This document shows, one piece after another, positions 8,664 to 17,021 of a DNA stretch of 64,000 nucleotides (within the stretch, counting starts at the first letter, position 1; each line of letters begins with the position of its first letter). Below the pieces are notes generated by a model. The model ran no database searches. It was not told where the DNA came from and saw only the letters and a program-made list of their open reading frames with translations. This DNA comes from UBA935 sp031555615. GTDB taxonomy: Bacteria > Bacillota > Clostridia > Lachnospirales > Lachnospiraceae. Made by a program: the position numbers and the translations under genes. The stretch covers positions 78,469-142,468 of the forward strand of contig JAVBUF010000010.1 of assembly GCA_031555615.1 (NCBI GenBank), given 5' to 3'.

Positions 8664-10394
8664 ATGAAATCTATTTTCCGTAAATTATTTTTTCGAAATC
8701 TGCATTTATTAATTTTGGAGCTGCTGTTTGCCTATGTGGTAGTTCAATTATTGGTTACGGGAAGTCAAAAAATTTCAACTGCCATTGACCGGGTTTTACA
8801 AGGGGATACCCAAAATATTTTCAGTCAGGAGTTTTTGGCAGAATTGGTTTTGATTGTGTTAGCCGGAACAATATTTACTTTCATTAAAAATGTATGTGCC
8901 CAGCAGCTGGCCATCAGAGTGCAGACCAAATTCAGGGATTTGGCGGCAGATCAGTTAATGGAGGTGGAATATCAGTTCATTTCCGATCATCACTCGGCAT
9001 CAGTATACAACAAACTCTTGGGAGATATCGGGGTTGTCTCGGAATATTACTCCGGAATCCTGCCGCAGATGATTACCATTATTGTGACGGTGGGAGTTAT
9101 TCTATACTCTTTGCTGACTCTGGACTCGATACTGATTTTATTTTTTCTGATATCCTTTCCGGTGATTTTATTGATTTCGTGGTATGCCAACAGCAGATTG
9201 GCCAGAATGGCAAGGGGCAGGTGGCAGTTATTAGACGAACTGAATGAAATCGGCTATGACAGTCTGTCGGGAATTACGGTGGGACGGAGTTTTCAATTGG
9301 ATGAGATTATGAATCAGCGGATTGAAACGATGACGGAGAAGATTCTGAGGTTTGATATAAAACGGAATTATTTGTCTGCTATTTCATGGGGACTAAGTTT
9401 TCTGGTGAAATGGGGACCACATATATTATTGAGTTCGCTGGCCTTGATGCGGGTGGTCAATAAAACCATGACAGTGGGTGAATTGACTTTTTTTATTCTG
9501 ATGCTGGATCGGATCGTCCAACCCCTCAGTGAGCTGCCTGCTTTGCTGAACGCGGCCAAGGAAGCGGAAGTTTCGAAAAAGCGTTTAGAACAACTGATGA
9601 ATGAACCAAAGGAAGCTTTTGGCAGCCGACAGACAGGAATGCAAAATGAATGTGCGGTTTCTTTTAGTCAGGTCAGCTTTGGTTATACGGAGGGAAATGA
9701 GCTGCTAAAGGATCTGAGTTTGCAGGTAATGGCCGGCAGCAAAGTGGCCATCGTTGGCGAATCGGGAGAGGGTAAAAGTACGATATTCCGGCTGCTGTGC
9801 GGGTTTTATTCCCCCGGGAAAGGGGAGCTTGCCCTATTTGGTACAAGCCTGAACCAGTGGGATATCACCGCCGCCAGAAAGATGATTTCCATTGTATCGC
9901 AAAATGTGTTTTTGTTTCCCGATACCATTGCCTGGAACGTAGCATGCGGAAATAAAGATGTCACCATAATAGATGTCATCAAAGCCTGCAAATTGGCTAA
10001 TATTCATGATTTTATCATGAATCAGCCGTTGGGATATGAGACACCGGTGATGGAACGGGGAGATTCGTTTTCCGGCGGTGAGAAGCAGCGGCTCTCTATT
10101 GCCAGAGCCTTTTTAAAGAATGCACCGATCCTGCTGTTGGATGAACCCACATCAGCCATTGACATGGGAACGGAAAAGCTGATCAAGACGGCAATAGAGC
10201 GGATTTCAAAGGGCAAAACAGTACTGACTATTGCCCACCGGTTATCAACAATCCAAGATGCAGACCGGATTTATGTGCTCTCCAAAGGGAAAATAGCGGA
10301 AAGCGGAACGCATCAGGAACTGCTTGGGAGGCAGGGCGCTTACCGGAGACTAATAAGGATGCAGGAAGGAGGAGAGGGTGCAGATGGAAATTAA
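8664..10394 (+). CDS. ABC transporter half-molecule (membrane domain fused to ATPase), subunit 1
   Basis: A 576 aa fusion: an ABC transmembrane region with about six helices (residues 10-300) followed by an ATPase with Walker A GESGEGKST (about 366), signature FSGGEKQRLS (about 470), Walker B ILLLDEP (about 490) and H-loop AHRLS. I favour ATG 8664 with GGAAGGA just upstream; an in-frame ATG at 8649 is possible. It overlaps the second half-transporter, so the two form a heterodimer. The AraC-ABC-ABC arrangement occurs with multidrug exporters and also with YbtPQ/IrtAB-like siderophore importers; the sequence alone does not decide between them. Walker A has Glu where Gly/Ala is usual. Confidence 0.92.
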   Translation: MKSIFRKLFFRNLHLLILELLFAYVVVQLLVTGSQKISTAIDRVLQGDTQNIFSQEFLAELVLIVLAGTIFTFIKNVCAQQLAIRVQTKFRDLAADQLMEVEYQFISDHHSASVYNKLLGDIGVVSEYYSGILPQMITIIVTVGVILYSLLTLDSILILFFLISFPVILLISWYANSRLARMARGRWQLLDELNEIGYDSLSGITVGRSFQLDEIMNQRIETMTEKILRFDIKRNYLSAISWGLSFLVKWGPHILLSSLALMRVVNKTMTVGELTFFILMLDRIVQPLSELPALLNAAKEAEVSKKRLEQLMNEPKEAFGSRQTGMQNECAVSFSQVSFGYTEGNELLKDLSLQVMAGSKVAIVGESGEGKSTIFRLLCGFYSPGKGELALFGTSLNQWDITAARKMISIVSQNVFLFPDTIAWNVACGNKDVTIIDVIKACKLANIHDFIMNQPLGYETPVMERGDSFSGGEKQRLSIARAFLKNAPILLLDEPTSAIDMGTEKLIKTAIERISKGKTVLTIAHRLSTIQDADRIYVLSKGKIAESGTHQELLGRQGAYRRLIRMQEGGEGADGN

Positions 10395-12033
10395 GTCGTT
10401 GAAGAATATTATCAGGACCTTTATGGGTAAAAGAGTATGGTATTATTTCGGAACTATTTTATGTACGGGAATATTCAACAGTGCCTTTCACATTATGGTT
10501 TCCCTTACCATCGGAGCACTATGTACCATGGCGGAACAGGGCACCGGGGAGGGACTGCGTGAGCTGCTGTTAAGGAACCTTGCAGTCAGCGGAGCCTGTG
10601 CGGCTTTGTGTGTTGGGGCTACAGTGGCCTATAATAACGAAGCAAAAAGATGCGAGAAGACGATCAGAAATAAGGTATATACCAAAATGCTGCGCCTTCC
10701 TTTTGCTTATTACGATACCCATCATTCCGGGGAAATGATGTCACGGATTTTATATGATGCCAGCCGGACAGGGGATATTTTCGGCTCCCGATTACGCAGA
10801 GTGGTTTCACCGATCTTAGCGGTAATCGTCTGTATGATACCGATGTTTTACTTATGCCCGCAGGTCATGACCGGTTTACTTTTGATTAACTGTCTTTCAT
10901 TAGGGGCCAATATGCTGCTGGTAAAGCCCACGGCCCGAATTGCCGGGCAGGCATCCCATGCCAACGAAGATATGACCGAGGGTTTATCTAATCTGATGCA
11001 GGGTATGGAAGTGGTTCGGATGTTTGAAATGAAATGTAAGGTGCGGGAAAAATTTCAGGGAGCCAATCATCATCTGGCCAAGTTGAATGGAAAGAGTGCC
11101 TTGATTCAGGCACTGCTTTCAGCTCTGAATTGTGCCTTTGACCTGTTGAGTTCTTTGATATTTTTGGCGTTGGGAGTGTGGTATATCGGAAAAAATGTGG
11201 CAGATGTCAGCTCACTGGTATCACTTTACCTGCTCTATGGCACTTTCAGTTGGAACTTTCTGCAAATCGGTCAGTACATTCCTGACTTGGCCGGCTGTAT
11301 TGTGAATGGAAAGCGGATTCTGGAATACTTAAGCTGGGAGGAGGAGCCGGAAACCTATGTCCAATGTCAGGGAAGGGGGGCGAAGAACCGGGAGAAGGGT
11401 TATATTGATTTCGCGGGAATTACCTTTGGGTATGCGGATAAGGCCGAAAAAGTTTTGCGAAATTTCAGCATTGGTTTTGAAGCCGGTAAATGTACTGCAA
11501 TTACCGGAAAATCAGGAGCGGGAAAGAGCACTTTATTAAAGTTGCTGCTGGGTCTTTATCCGGCAGAATCAGGCTGTATTTCGGTGGCAAATATCTCTTT
11601 ACAAGATATGGGTTTAAAAGCCCTGCGGGAGAAGTTGGCATATGTGCCGCAGGAACCTTACTTGTATCATGTGAGTGTGGCCGAAAATATCCGCTATGGA
11701 AAGCCCGATGCAACCATAGAAGAGATTGTCCGGGCAGCTAAGGCAGCATATGCCCATGATTTTATCATAGGGCTGGAAAATGGATATGAAACTCTGGTTG
11801 GGGAACGCGGAAACAGTCTTTCCGGCGGACAACGGCAAAGGATTGCCATTGCCAGGGCAATCCTCAGAAACGCACCGATTTTACTTATGGATGAGGCCAC
11901 CTCAGCTCTGGATAACGAGTCAGAATACCTTGTTCAGGAAGCCATCAAGGCATTAAGGGGAAATAGAACAGTGTTAATTATTGCCCACAGGCAGAGTACC
12001 ATTGAGGCGGCAGATGTGGTTGTGGAGATTTAA
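10384..12033 (+). CDS. ABC transporter half-molecule, subunit 2
   Basis: About 550 aa, with a six-helix ABC membrane domain (residues 10-310) and an ATPase with Walker A GKSGAGKST (about 369), signature LSGGQRQRIAIA (about 477), Walker B ILLMDEATSALD and H-loop AHRQS. The start is ATG 10384 or GTG 10378; AAGGAGG at about 10367-10373 serves both. The gene overlaps subunit 1. It ends right after the H-loop region, so the usual C-terminal tail is short. Heterodimeric partner of the preceding protein. Confidence 0.92.
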   Translation: MEIKSLKNIIRTFMGKRVWYYFGTILCTGIFNSAFHIMVSLTIGALCTMAEQGTGEGLRELLLRNLAVSGACAALCVGATVAYNNEAKRCEKTIRNKVYTKMLRLPFAYYDTHHSGEMMSRILYDASRTGDIFGSRLRRVVSPILAVIVCMIPMFYLCPQVMTGLLLINCLSLGANMLLVKPTARIAGQASHANEDMTEGLSNLMQGMEVVRMFEMKCKVREKFQGANHHLAKLNGKSALIQALLSALNCAFDLLSSLIFLALGVWYIGKNVADVSSLVSLYLLYGTFSWNFLQIGQYIPDLAGCIVNGKRILEYLSWEEEPETYVQCQGRGAKNREKGYIDFAGITFGYADKAEKVLRNFSIGFEAGKCTAITGKSGAGKSTLLKLLLGLYPAESGCISVANISLQDMGLKALREKLAYVPQEPYLYHVSVAENIRYGKPDATIEEIVRAAKAAYAHDFIIGLENGYETLVGERGNSLSGGQRQRIAIARAILRNAPILLMDEATSALDNESEYLVQEAIKALRGNRTVLIIAHRQSTIEAADVVVEI

Positions 12034-12036
12034 ACA

Positions 12037-12117
12037 CTATTTATGAGTTTTTTTCTTTTCCGTAAAATAAATGGCAACAAATGCACAAATAATAGCGGCA
12101 GTAACAGCGATCTGCAT
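12037..12117 (-). CDS. 26-residue membrane peptide gene with a strong ribosome binding site
   Basis: On the minus strand GGAAGGAGGAT ends just upstream of an ATG at 12117, with ideal spacing. The frame encodes 26 residues: a hydrophobic stretch MQIAVTAAIICAFVAIYF then the basic tail TEKKKTHK and a stop at 12037. One membrane helix plus lysines fits a small membrane peptide. It begins 13 nt after the Xre regulator stop codon, as the third gene of the DUF6442-Xre transcription unit. The near-consensus Shine-Dalgarno would be hard to explain otherwise. Function unknown; holin-like toxin, modulator of the neighbouring membrane protein or signal peptide are all possible. Confidence 0.65.
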   Translation of the reverse strand: MQIAVTAAIICAFVAIYFTEKKKTHK

Positions 12118-12130
12118 ATGATCCTCCTTC

Positions 12131-12337
12131 CTAGAAATAAAATAAGTCTTCAAATTTTTTGTCCAATGCAAAACACAAAATCAATGCCAATTTTGCAGTG
12201 GGATTAAACTGGCCTGTTTCGATGGAACTGATGGTGTTGCGTGATACGCCTACCATTTCGGCCAGGGCGGATTGGGACAGGTTTTTTTCGGTTCGGGCTT
12301 CTTTTAAGTTGTTTTTTAAGATTAATTCTTCGTTCAT
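12131..12337 (-). CDS. Small Xre family HTH regulator
   Basis: A 68 aa protein that is essentially one HTH_3/Cro-type domain (LKEARTEKNLSQSALAEMVG then VSRNTISSIETGQFNPT) and ends in the EDLFYF tail usual for YgzD-like regulators. It is translated from ATG 12337, 4 nt after the stop of the DUF6442 gene, with GAGGT upstream. This arrangement (membrane protein followed by a mini-Xre repressor) suggests autoregulation through the inverted repeats at 12677-12715. Confidence 0.92.
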   Translation of the reverse strand: MNEELILKNNLKEARTEKNLSQSALAEMVGVSRNTISSIETGQFNPTAKLALILCFALDKKFEDLFYF

Positions 12338-12341
12338 CGGT

Positions 12342-12653
12342 TTACCTCAAGGTTGTAATAATGAAGCTGCCCAGGGACGCAATGCTTGCCACAGCACCGG
12401 CAACAGTAGTTACCATATATGTCTTTTGTTTGGTAAAAACGTATTTTGGGTAAGATTCAGCGGCGATAAAAGCCCAGAACATGGCCGCTGGGGCATAGTT
12501 GGATTGACCGTTAAGGAGATTGAACACCGTAATGAAAATAAATACAAGGCAGAAAACAAGGGAACCGATTTTACGGCCTTTATTTTCGGCTGCGGACATA
12601 CCTTCATCCTTATTCTCGTTTCTGCTCCTGGTTAAAATCTCTTCTTTGTTCAT
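12342..12653 (-). CDS. DUF6442-like membrane protein
   Basis: A 103 aa protein starting at MNKEEILTRSRNENKDEG, the N-terminus typical of DUF6442 proteins, with about three hydrophobic helices (around residues 28-45, 52-67 and 78-100). The start at 12653 is supported by GGAGGAAC 7 nt upstream; longer frames would run into the promoter. First gene of the unit with the Xre regulator and the 26 aa peptide. The family has no known biochemical function. Confidence 0.75.
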   Translation of the reverse strand: MNKEEILTRSRNENKDEGMSAAENKGRKIGSLVFCLVFIFITVFNLLNGQSNYAPAAMFWAFIAAESYPKYVFTKQKTYMVTTVAGAVASIASLGSFIITTLR

Positions 12654-12676
12654 ATAAGTTCCTCCACAATGATTTA

Positions 12677-12726
12677 CCAAGTTTACTTGGCAATCATATG
12701 ATAACACTGCCAAGTTTTATTGTCAA
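12677..12726 (-). promoter_or_regulatory. Promoter with overlapping operator repeats for the DUF6442-Xre operon
   Basis: On the minus strand: TTGACA (12726-12721), 17 nt spacer, TATCAT (12703-12698). ACTTGGCA/TGCCAAGT inverted repeats lie at 12685-12692 and 12708-12715, one inside the spacer and one just downstream of the -10. A second palindrome CCAAGT-TT-ACTTGG covers 12677-12690. Three half-sites around a consensus promoter are what a small Xre repressor would use. Confidence 0.8.
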
Positions 12727-12743
12727 CAACAATAATCTTGTAT

Positions 12744-12786
12744 TTGACATGTTATCCATATATAATAATATTGCATCTGCAATATT
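12744..12786 (+). promoter_or_regulatory. Promoter and dyad before the methyltransferase at 12818
   Basis: TTGACA (12744-12749) with TAATAT (12766-12771) at 16 nt spacing. A perfect 8 bp dyad, AATATTGC (12767-12774) and GCAATATT (12779-12786) with a 4 nt spacer, overlaps the -10 and probable start of transcription. The -35 lies only 17 nt from the divergent minus-strand -35. Confidence 0.6.
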
Positions 12787-12817
12787 TTAGGGCATTTTTG
12801 CGTTATAGGAGAAAAGT

Positions 12818-13603
12818 ATGGATGAGAAAAATGTAGTAAATGATTTTTATATGAGATGTAATGAGGAAGAGAGACTAAGTGGAAAGCAAGGATATGTGGA
12901 GTATGCTACCACAATGGCATATATAAAAAAGTATCTTGAACCGGGAATGAAGATTGCCGAAATAGGGGCCGGAACCGGGAGATATTCATTGGCTTTATCC
13001 AGAGAAGGATATCATGTGGACGCAGTTGAATTGGTAGAAAAAAATATCCAGATGTTCAAATCCAAGCTAATAGAAAGTGATGATATTCGTATTATCCAGG
13101 GCAATGCCATGGATCTGTCCTGCTTTGCCGATGAAAGCATGGATATTACCCTTTCTTTAGGGCCAATGTATCATTTGTTCAGTGAAGAGCATAAGCGAAA
13201 AGCTCTGGAGGAAGCACTGCGGATTACGAAGAAAGGTGGAATGGTTTTTGTGGCATATTGTTTGAATGAGGCAACAATCCTTCAGTATTGCTTTAAAAAG
13301 GAAACCATCTGGGAAGATATAGAGAAGGGATTGTTAACCGCGGACTTCCGGTGGAATTCCAATGATCAGGATGCCTTTTCGCTGGTTCGTCCGGTGGATA
13401 TTAAAGCATTGACAAACAATTATCCGGTAGAGCGGCTTAACTTAGTAGCAACTGATGGGGCCACCCGCTATCTGGACAGTGTAATTGATGCAATGGGAGA
13501 AGAGCTGTATGAGAAATATTTAGCATACCATTTTTCGATATGTGAGCGGGAAGACTTGATTGGGGCATCCAATCATGTGCTGGATATTCTGAGAAAACAA
13601 TAA
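12818..13603 (+). CDS. Class I SAM-dependent methyltransferase
   Basis: A 261 aa protein with a Rossmann methyltransferase core: motif I IAEIGAGTGRYSLAL (about residues 46-60), acidic motif II VDAVEL (about 67-72), motif III around NAMDLSCF and motif IV ITLSLGPMYHL. The substrate is unknown; the C-terminal about 90 residues (SICEREDLIGASNHVLDIL ending) recur in Firmicute methyltransferases annotated only by fold. GGAGAA precedes the ATG. The promoter overlaps a dyad. Confidence 0.88.
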   Translation: MDEKNVVNDFYMRCNEEERLSGKQGYVEYATTMAYIKKYLEPGMKIAEIGAGTGRYSLALSREGYHVDAVELVEKNIQMFKSKLIESDDIRIIQGNAMDLSCFADESMDITLSLGPMYHLFSEEHKRKALEEALRITKKGGMVFVAYCLNEATILQYCFKKETIWEDIEKGLLTADFRWNSNDQDAFSLVRPVDIKALTNNYPVERLNLVATDGATRYLDSVIDAMGEELYEKYLAYHFSICEREDLIGASNHVLDILRKQ

Positions 13604-13666
13604 TATGTTGCCATTTGGGGGAAGCGGAAAGGGCAGGCAGATGTGATAATTAATATGAAAGGGGCA

Positions 13667-14413
13667 ATGATGAAAGATTTGTATGAAAAATTTGCATATG
13701 ATTATGACGAATTCGGTGCAATTGAAAAATATCTTGGAAATGAGAAATATTTTTTTGAACAATTATTTTCAGAGTATCATGTAAAAACTGTTTTGGATTG
13801 TGCCTGTGGTACCGGACAGCATTTATATATGCTGTCGGAAATGGGATGTGAAGTTAGCGGCTCGGATTATTCACAGGCGATGCTTGATGTGGCCAATATG
13901 AATCTGAAAGTAAATAAAAAAGAAATTCCGTTATGCCAATGTGATTTTCGATATTTAGAGGAAAAGCATATAAAAACTTTTGATGCGGTGGTATGCCTTA
14001 CTTCTGCATTACCGCATCTTCACACCGATATGGATTTAGTTACTGCGCTTAAATCCATGAAAAGCAGATTAAATGAAAACGGACTGCTGGTGCTGACCCA
14101 GGGAACAACACATTTTACATTGACTTTGCCGTCTGTTGAGGTAGTTATTAACCGGAAAGATTTTTCCCGTGTATTTGTAAAAGAACAGGACAATCGTTTT
14201 CAAACCATCCATGTTTTGGATTTGTTTCATTCCGAGGAGCGTTGCGAAAGCAATCAATACGATATTATTTATAGAATTCTTCTTGATGATGATTATAAAA
14301 CATTGCTTTCCGAAGCGGGCTTTGAAAATATACAAATTTATGGTGATTATGACAGGAGCAGTTACACTGAAAAAAGCAGACGGTTAATTGTGGTAGCTCA
14401 AAACATCGAATGA
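13667..14413 (+). CDS. Class I SAM-dependent methyltransferase
   Basis: About 248 aa. Motif I is VLDCACGTGQHLYML (about 38-52), followed by EVSGSDYSQAMLDVA (about 58-72) and the post-motif VVCLTSALPHL. The start is ATG 13667 or 13670, with AAAGGGG at 13658-13664; the GTG at 13643 has no ribosome binding site. It follows the previous methyltransferase after 63 nt without a visible terminator, so the two may be co-transcribed, but they are not close paralogues. Substrate unknown. Confidence 0.88.
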   Translation: MMKDLYEKFAYDYDEFGAIEKYLGNEKYFFEQLFSEYHVKTVLDCACGTGQHLYMLSEMGCEVSGSDYSQAMLDVANMNLKVNKKEIPLCQCDFRYLEEKHIKTFDAVVCLTSALPHLHTDMDLVTALKSMKSRLNENGLLVLTQGTTHFTLTLPSVEVVINRKDFSRVFVKEQDNRFQTIHVLDLFHSEERCESNQYDIIYRILLDDDYKTLLSEAGFENIQIYGDYDRSSYTEKSRRLIVVAQNIE

Positions 14414-14465
14414 ATAGTTTGATTTTTACTGCAGCACGCTGATATTATATGATAGAGGGATATTT

Positions 14466-14912
14466 ATGAGGAAATGGAGTATTATTTTATTTGTTTTAAT
14501 AACCTGTCTTTTTTGTTCATCATGTGGTAGTACGCAGTCCGACGAACGAGAGCCGGAAACAGAGGTAACGAAAATATATTTGATGGAGACGGAGGAAGTG
14601 GACGGCCGATTTGCTCCGTACTTGCAGCTTAACACCGCCACAAAGTCTTTTTTCTTTTCTTACAGTATTTTGTCATCCTATTTGCCCCATGGGCAATATG
14701 ACATTGCAGATGGCATATTAACAGCAAAGACAGAAGATAGAAAGTATATATATGTGTTTGATGTGGTGGACGAAAATACTCTAAAATTCATTACCGACAG
14801 TTCATCTGAGGTAGAGCCGATTGATGAAAAAATTGACGTAAGAATAGAAGATGGGGCATGCTTTATTCAAAAAGAAACAGCCAAGGCTGATTATAATTCA
14901 AATGAAAAATGA
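14466..14912 (+). CDS. Putative lipoprotein, hypothetical
   Basis: A 148 aa protein with a lipoprotein signal (IILFVLITCLFCSSC, Cys at about 20), then a mature domain of mixed beta character (VTKIYLMETEEVDGRFAP, IADGILTAKTED, FDVVDENTLKFI) resembling small secreted beta-sandwich proteins of Firmicutes. I do not recognise the family. The start is supported by GAGGGAT upstream. The gene ends at the edge of the decayed stretch 14.9-15.8 kb and may have lost downstream partners. Confidence 0.7.
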   Translation: MRKWSIILFVLITCLFCSSCGSTQSDEREPETEVTKIYLMETEEVDGRFAPYLQLNTATKSFFFSYSILSSYLPHGQYDIADGILTAKTEDRKYIYVFDVVDENTLKFITDSSSEVEPIDEKIDVRIEDGACFIQKETAKADYNSNEK

Positions 14913-15079
14913 ATAATTTCATTTATGAAAATTTGAATATAATCTTCCCTTTGAGGTGACATTCCAACGCAGAGAATATCTTTTGCAACCTGATCGGTAA
15001 TAACATATATCATCCTTGCTCTGACATAGCAATCCTCTTGCCTGTTTGGGTATCGTTTTATCAAAAATGTTTCCATATT

Positions 15080-15358
15080 ATGAGGTCCACAACAGTATAT
15101 GAGGAGCTTTCCAACATAAATCTATTGGAGGAATCCTTATCCTTTGAAATCCCAATCTATTTTTTTAGTGGAATATATGATTACACCTGCCCTTATCCTT
15201 TGTCTCTGGAATATTTCAAAACCCTGGAAGCACCCCTGAAAGGTTTTTATACATTTGAGAACTCGGCTCATAGTCCGCTGTGGGAGGAACCGGAACGAGC
15301 CGTCGAAATTTTGGTAAAGGATGTTTTACAAGGGACCAACACATTGTCAACCTTATGA
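15080..15358 (+). pseudogene. C-terminal remnant of an alpha/beta hydrolase
   Basis: The frame reads from about TTVYEELSNINLLEE to the stop and matches the last third of alpha/beta hydrolases: IPIYFFSGIYDYTCPYPLS contains the acidic residue of the triad and ENSAHSPLWEEPER the catalytic His. The nucleophile half is absent; upstream sequence in the same frame does not look like the family, and no ribosome binding site precedes it. A truncated, non-functional leftover. Confidence 0.75.
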
Positions 15359-15412
15359 ACCCATTGATTTATATCGCCTTAACCCAAACCGAAAAAAACA
15401 TAACCGGGAATT

Positions 15413-15544
15413 AGTAAAGCTGATGTCCTGTAAAGCCTGTACTGTTTCATATTCACGGGAAAACAGGGCTTTTACTGCGTGTCCAAATCCAGCCTGCCGT
15501 TTTGCAACCCGAAAAGTCTTATTGATGTTTTGAAGCATTATCAT
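15413..15544 (-). pseudogene. N-terminal remnant of an ABC transporter ATPase
   Basis: The minus frame starts at ATG 15544 behind GCAGGAG and gives MIMLQNINKTFRVAKRQ then AVKALFSREYETVQALQDISF, the first about 44 residues of DrrA/YtrB-like ABC ATPases that carry this KALF insertion. The homology stops just before Walker A, and the frame continues only into unrelated sequence. The start and ribosome binding site survive but the gene does not. Confidence 0.7.
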
Positions 15545-15646
15545 ATTTTTTCTCCTGCTAAAAAACGGGTGATTTTCATTACGTATGGTCAGTACATTGA
15601 TTATATTACAAAGTAAAACAAAAAACCAGCCAGAGAATCTTCTTGA

Positions 15647-15772
15647 GTTTCAATTATTTACCATCTTGACAATCTGTATTACCCGTGCTTAAATGTGTAT
15701 GTAGGGCATGCACACTATGCACTTGATCGGCAGGAGTATCCGTATACATCTGCCCAGGAAGGAAAAGAATAA
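15647..15772 (+). pseudogene. Probable 3' end of a lost gene coupled to the GntR gene
   Basis: A frame open from 15647 reads IIYHLDNLYYPCLNVYVGHA then HYALDRQEYPYTSAQEGKE and stops with TAA whose last base is the first base of the GntR ATG (TAATG). That coupling is typical of operons, and the composition is protein-like. The family is not recognised. It may instead be non-coding leader. Confidence 0.4.
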
Positions 15773-16158
15773 TGGATATTGTAATCATCAACTCATCAGA
15801 GATCCCAATCTATCAACAGATAATGAAGCAGATTAAGGCTGCCATCCTTTCCGGTGATCTGAAAGAAGGCGATTTGCTTCCATCAGTGCGAGGACTGGCA
15901 AGGGATTTGAATGTCAGCCTGATCACCACACGAAAGGCTTATGACTTACTGGAAACAGAAGGCTTTACCGTCAGTATGGCTGGGAAAGGTTCCTTTGTAG
16001 CACCGAAAAATCTGGAACTTCTGCGGGAAAACAAGCTGGCGGAAATCGAACGGATGCTGGAAGATGTACTTGCCCAGGCCAGGCTGATCGATCTTGATAA
16101 GGACTCTGTAAAGGCGATGATCGATGAATTATCACGAGAGGATATGGAAAAAGAATGA
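15772..16158 (+). CDS. GntR family regulator, YtrA type
   Basis: A 128 aa protein with an N-terminal GntR winged helix (PIYQQIMKQIKAAILSGDL, then LPSVRGLARDLNVS and TTRKAYDLLETEGF; residues 10-75) followed by only about 50 residues, the short C-terminal dimerisation arm of the YtrA subfamily. These repress adjacent ABC transporter operons. AGGAAGG lies 7 nt before the ATG. It overlaps the ATPase gene by 4 nt (ATGA), so it most likely autoregulates this ABC operon. Confidence 0.93.
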   Translation: MDIVIINSSEIPIYQQIMKQIKAAILSGDLKEGDLLPSVRGLARDLNVSLITTRKAYDLLETEGFTVSMAGKGSFVAPKNLELLRENKLAEIERMLEDVLAQARLIDLDKDSVKAMIDELSREDMEKE

Positions 16159-17021
16159 ATAAGGTACTGGAAATAAACAATCTGAATAAGTCCTATGAAG
16201 GCTTCGGTCTGCGAGATATTAATATGACGCTGGAAGCCGGGACGATAACCGGTTTTATCGGTCCAAACGGTGCCGGTAAGACTACCACTATTAAGAGTAT
16301 ATTAAATCTGCTGAACTTTGAGCAGGGAAGTATCTCTATTTTAGGAATGGACAGTATTAAAGACGAAATGGCAATCAAGCCATTGCTGGGAATAGTCCTG
16401 GAAAATGGGTATTTTTATGACCACTTTACGCTGGATAAAATGAAGAAGCTGATTGCACCGATGTTTCCCAATTGGGACGAAGACCTGTATCAAAGCTACC
16501 AAAAGAAGTTTCAATTGCCGGGGAAGAAGCGGATCAGAGATTTATCCCGGGGAATGCGGATGAAATATACTATTTCCCTGGCCTTATCACACGGTGCCGA
16601 GTTGTTTATATTTGATGAGCCGACAGCAGGACTGGATGCACTTGTCCGTAAGGAATTGATGGACATACTGCGGGAACTGGTTTGTGATCACAGCAAAACG
16701 GTGCTGATGTCCACCCATGTGACACAGGATTTGGAAAAAACAGCCGATTACCTTTATTTCATCTATAATGGCCAAATCATTCTTCATGGAGCCAAGGATG
16801 AAATAAAGGAGCAGCACGCTAAGGTGACCGGGCCGGCCAGCATCTTAACACCCGAGATGGCATCAGAATTAATCGGAGTCAGCCGCTCCGCATACGGCTT
16901 TGATGCTTTATGCAGCCGACCGGAGGTACTGCGGAAGCAATGGCCGGAAACAGTGATATTTGAAGCCCCGTCCATTGAGGAAATTATGCTGTATTACACA
17001 AAGGAGGAGCAACATGATTAA
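16155..17021 (+). CDS. ABC transporter ATP-binding protein (YtrB-like)
   Basis: A 288 aa ATPase. Walker A GPNGAGKTT is at about 36-44, the Q-loop region VLENGYFYDH at about 82, signature LSRGMRMKYTISLAL (degenerate LSGGQ) at about 133, Walker B LFIFDEPTAGLD at about 152 and H-loop STHVTQDLE at about 188. The C-terminal about 70 residues are a regulatory extension as in YtrB. Overlaps the GntR gene upstream by 4 nt and the permease downstream by 8 nt. Confidence 0.94.
   Translation: MNKVLEINNLNKSYEGFGLRDINMTLEAGTITGFIGPNGAGKTTTIKSILNLLNFEQGSISILGMDSIKDEMAIKPLLGIVLENGYFYDHFTLDKMKKLIAPMFPNWDEDLYQSYQKKFQLPGKKRIRDLSRGMRMKYTISLALSHGAELFIFDEPTAGLDALVRKELMDILRELVCDHSKTVLMSTHVTQDLEKTADYLYFIYNGQIILHGAKDEIKEQHAKVTGPASILTPEMASELIGVSRSAYGFDALCSRPEVLRKQWPETVIFEAPSIEEIMLYYTKEEQHD

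Noticed and set aside
14891..15076. 61 aa minus-strand frame at the edge of the decayed stretch
   Set aside because: No ribosome binding site and no family recognised. It may be another fragment but I cannot support it.
15666..15694. TTGACA-17-TTAAAT as promoter of the GntR operon
   Set aside because: Reasonable match but it lies within the presumed coding tail 15647-15772, and no further evidence supports it.
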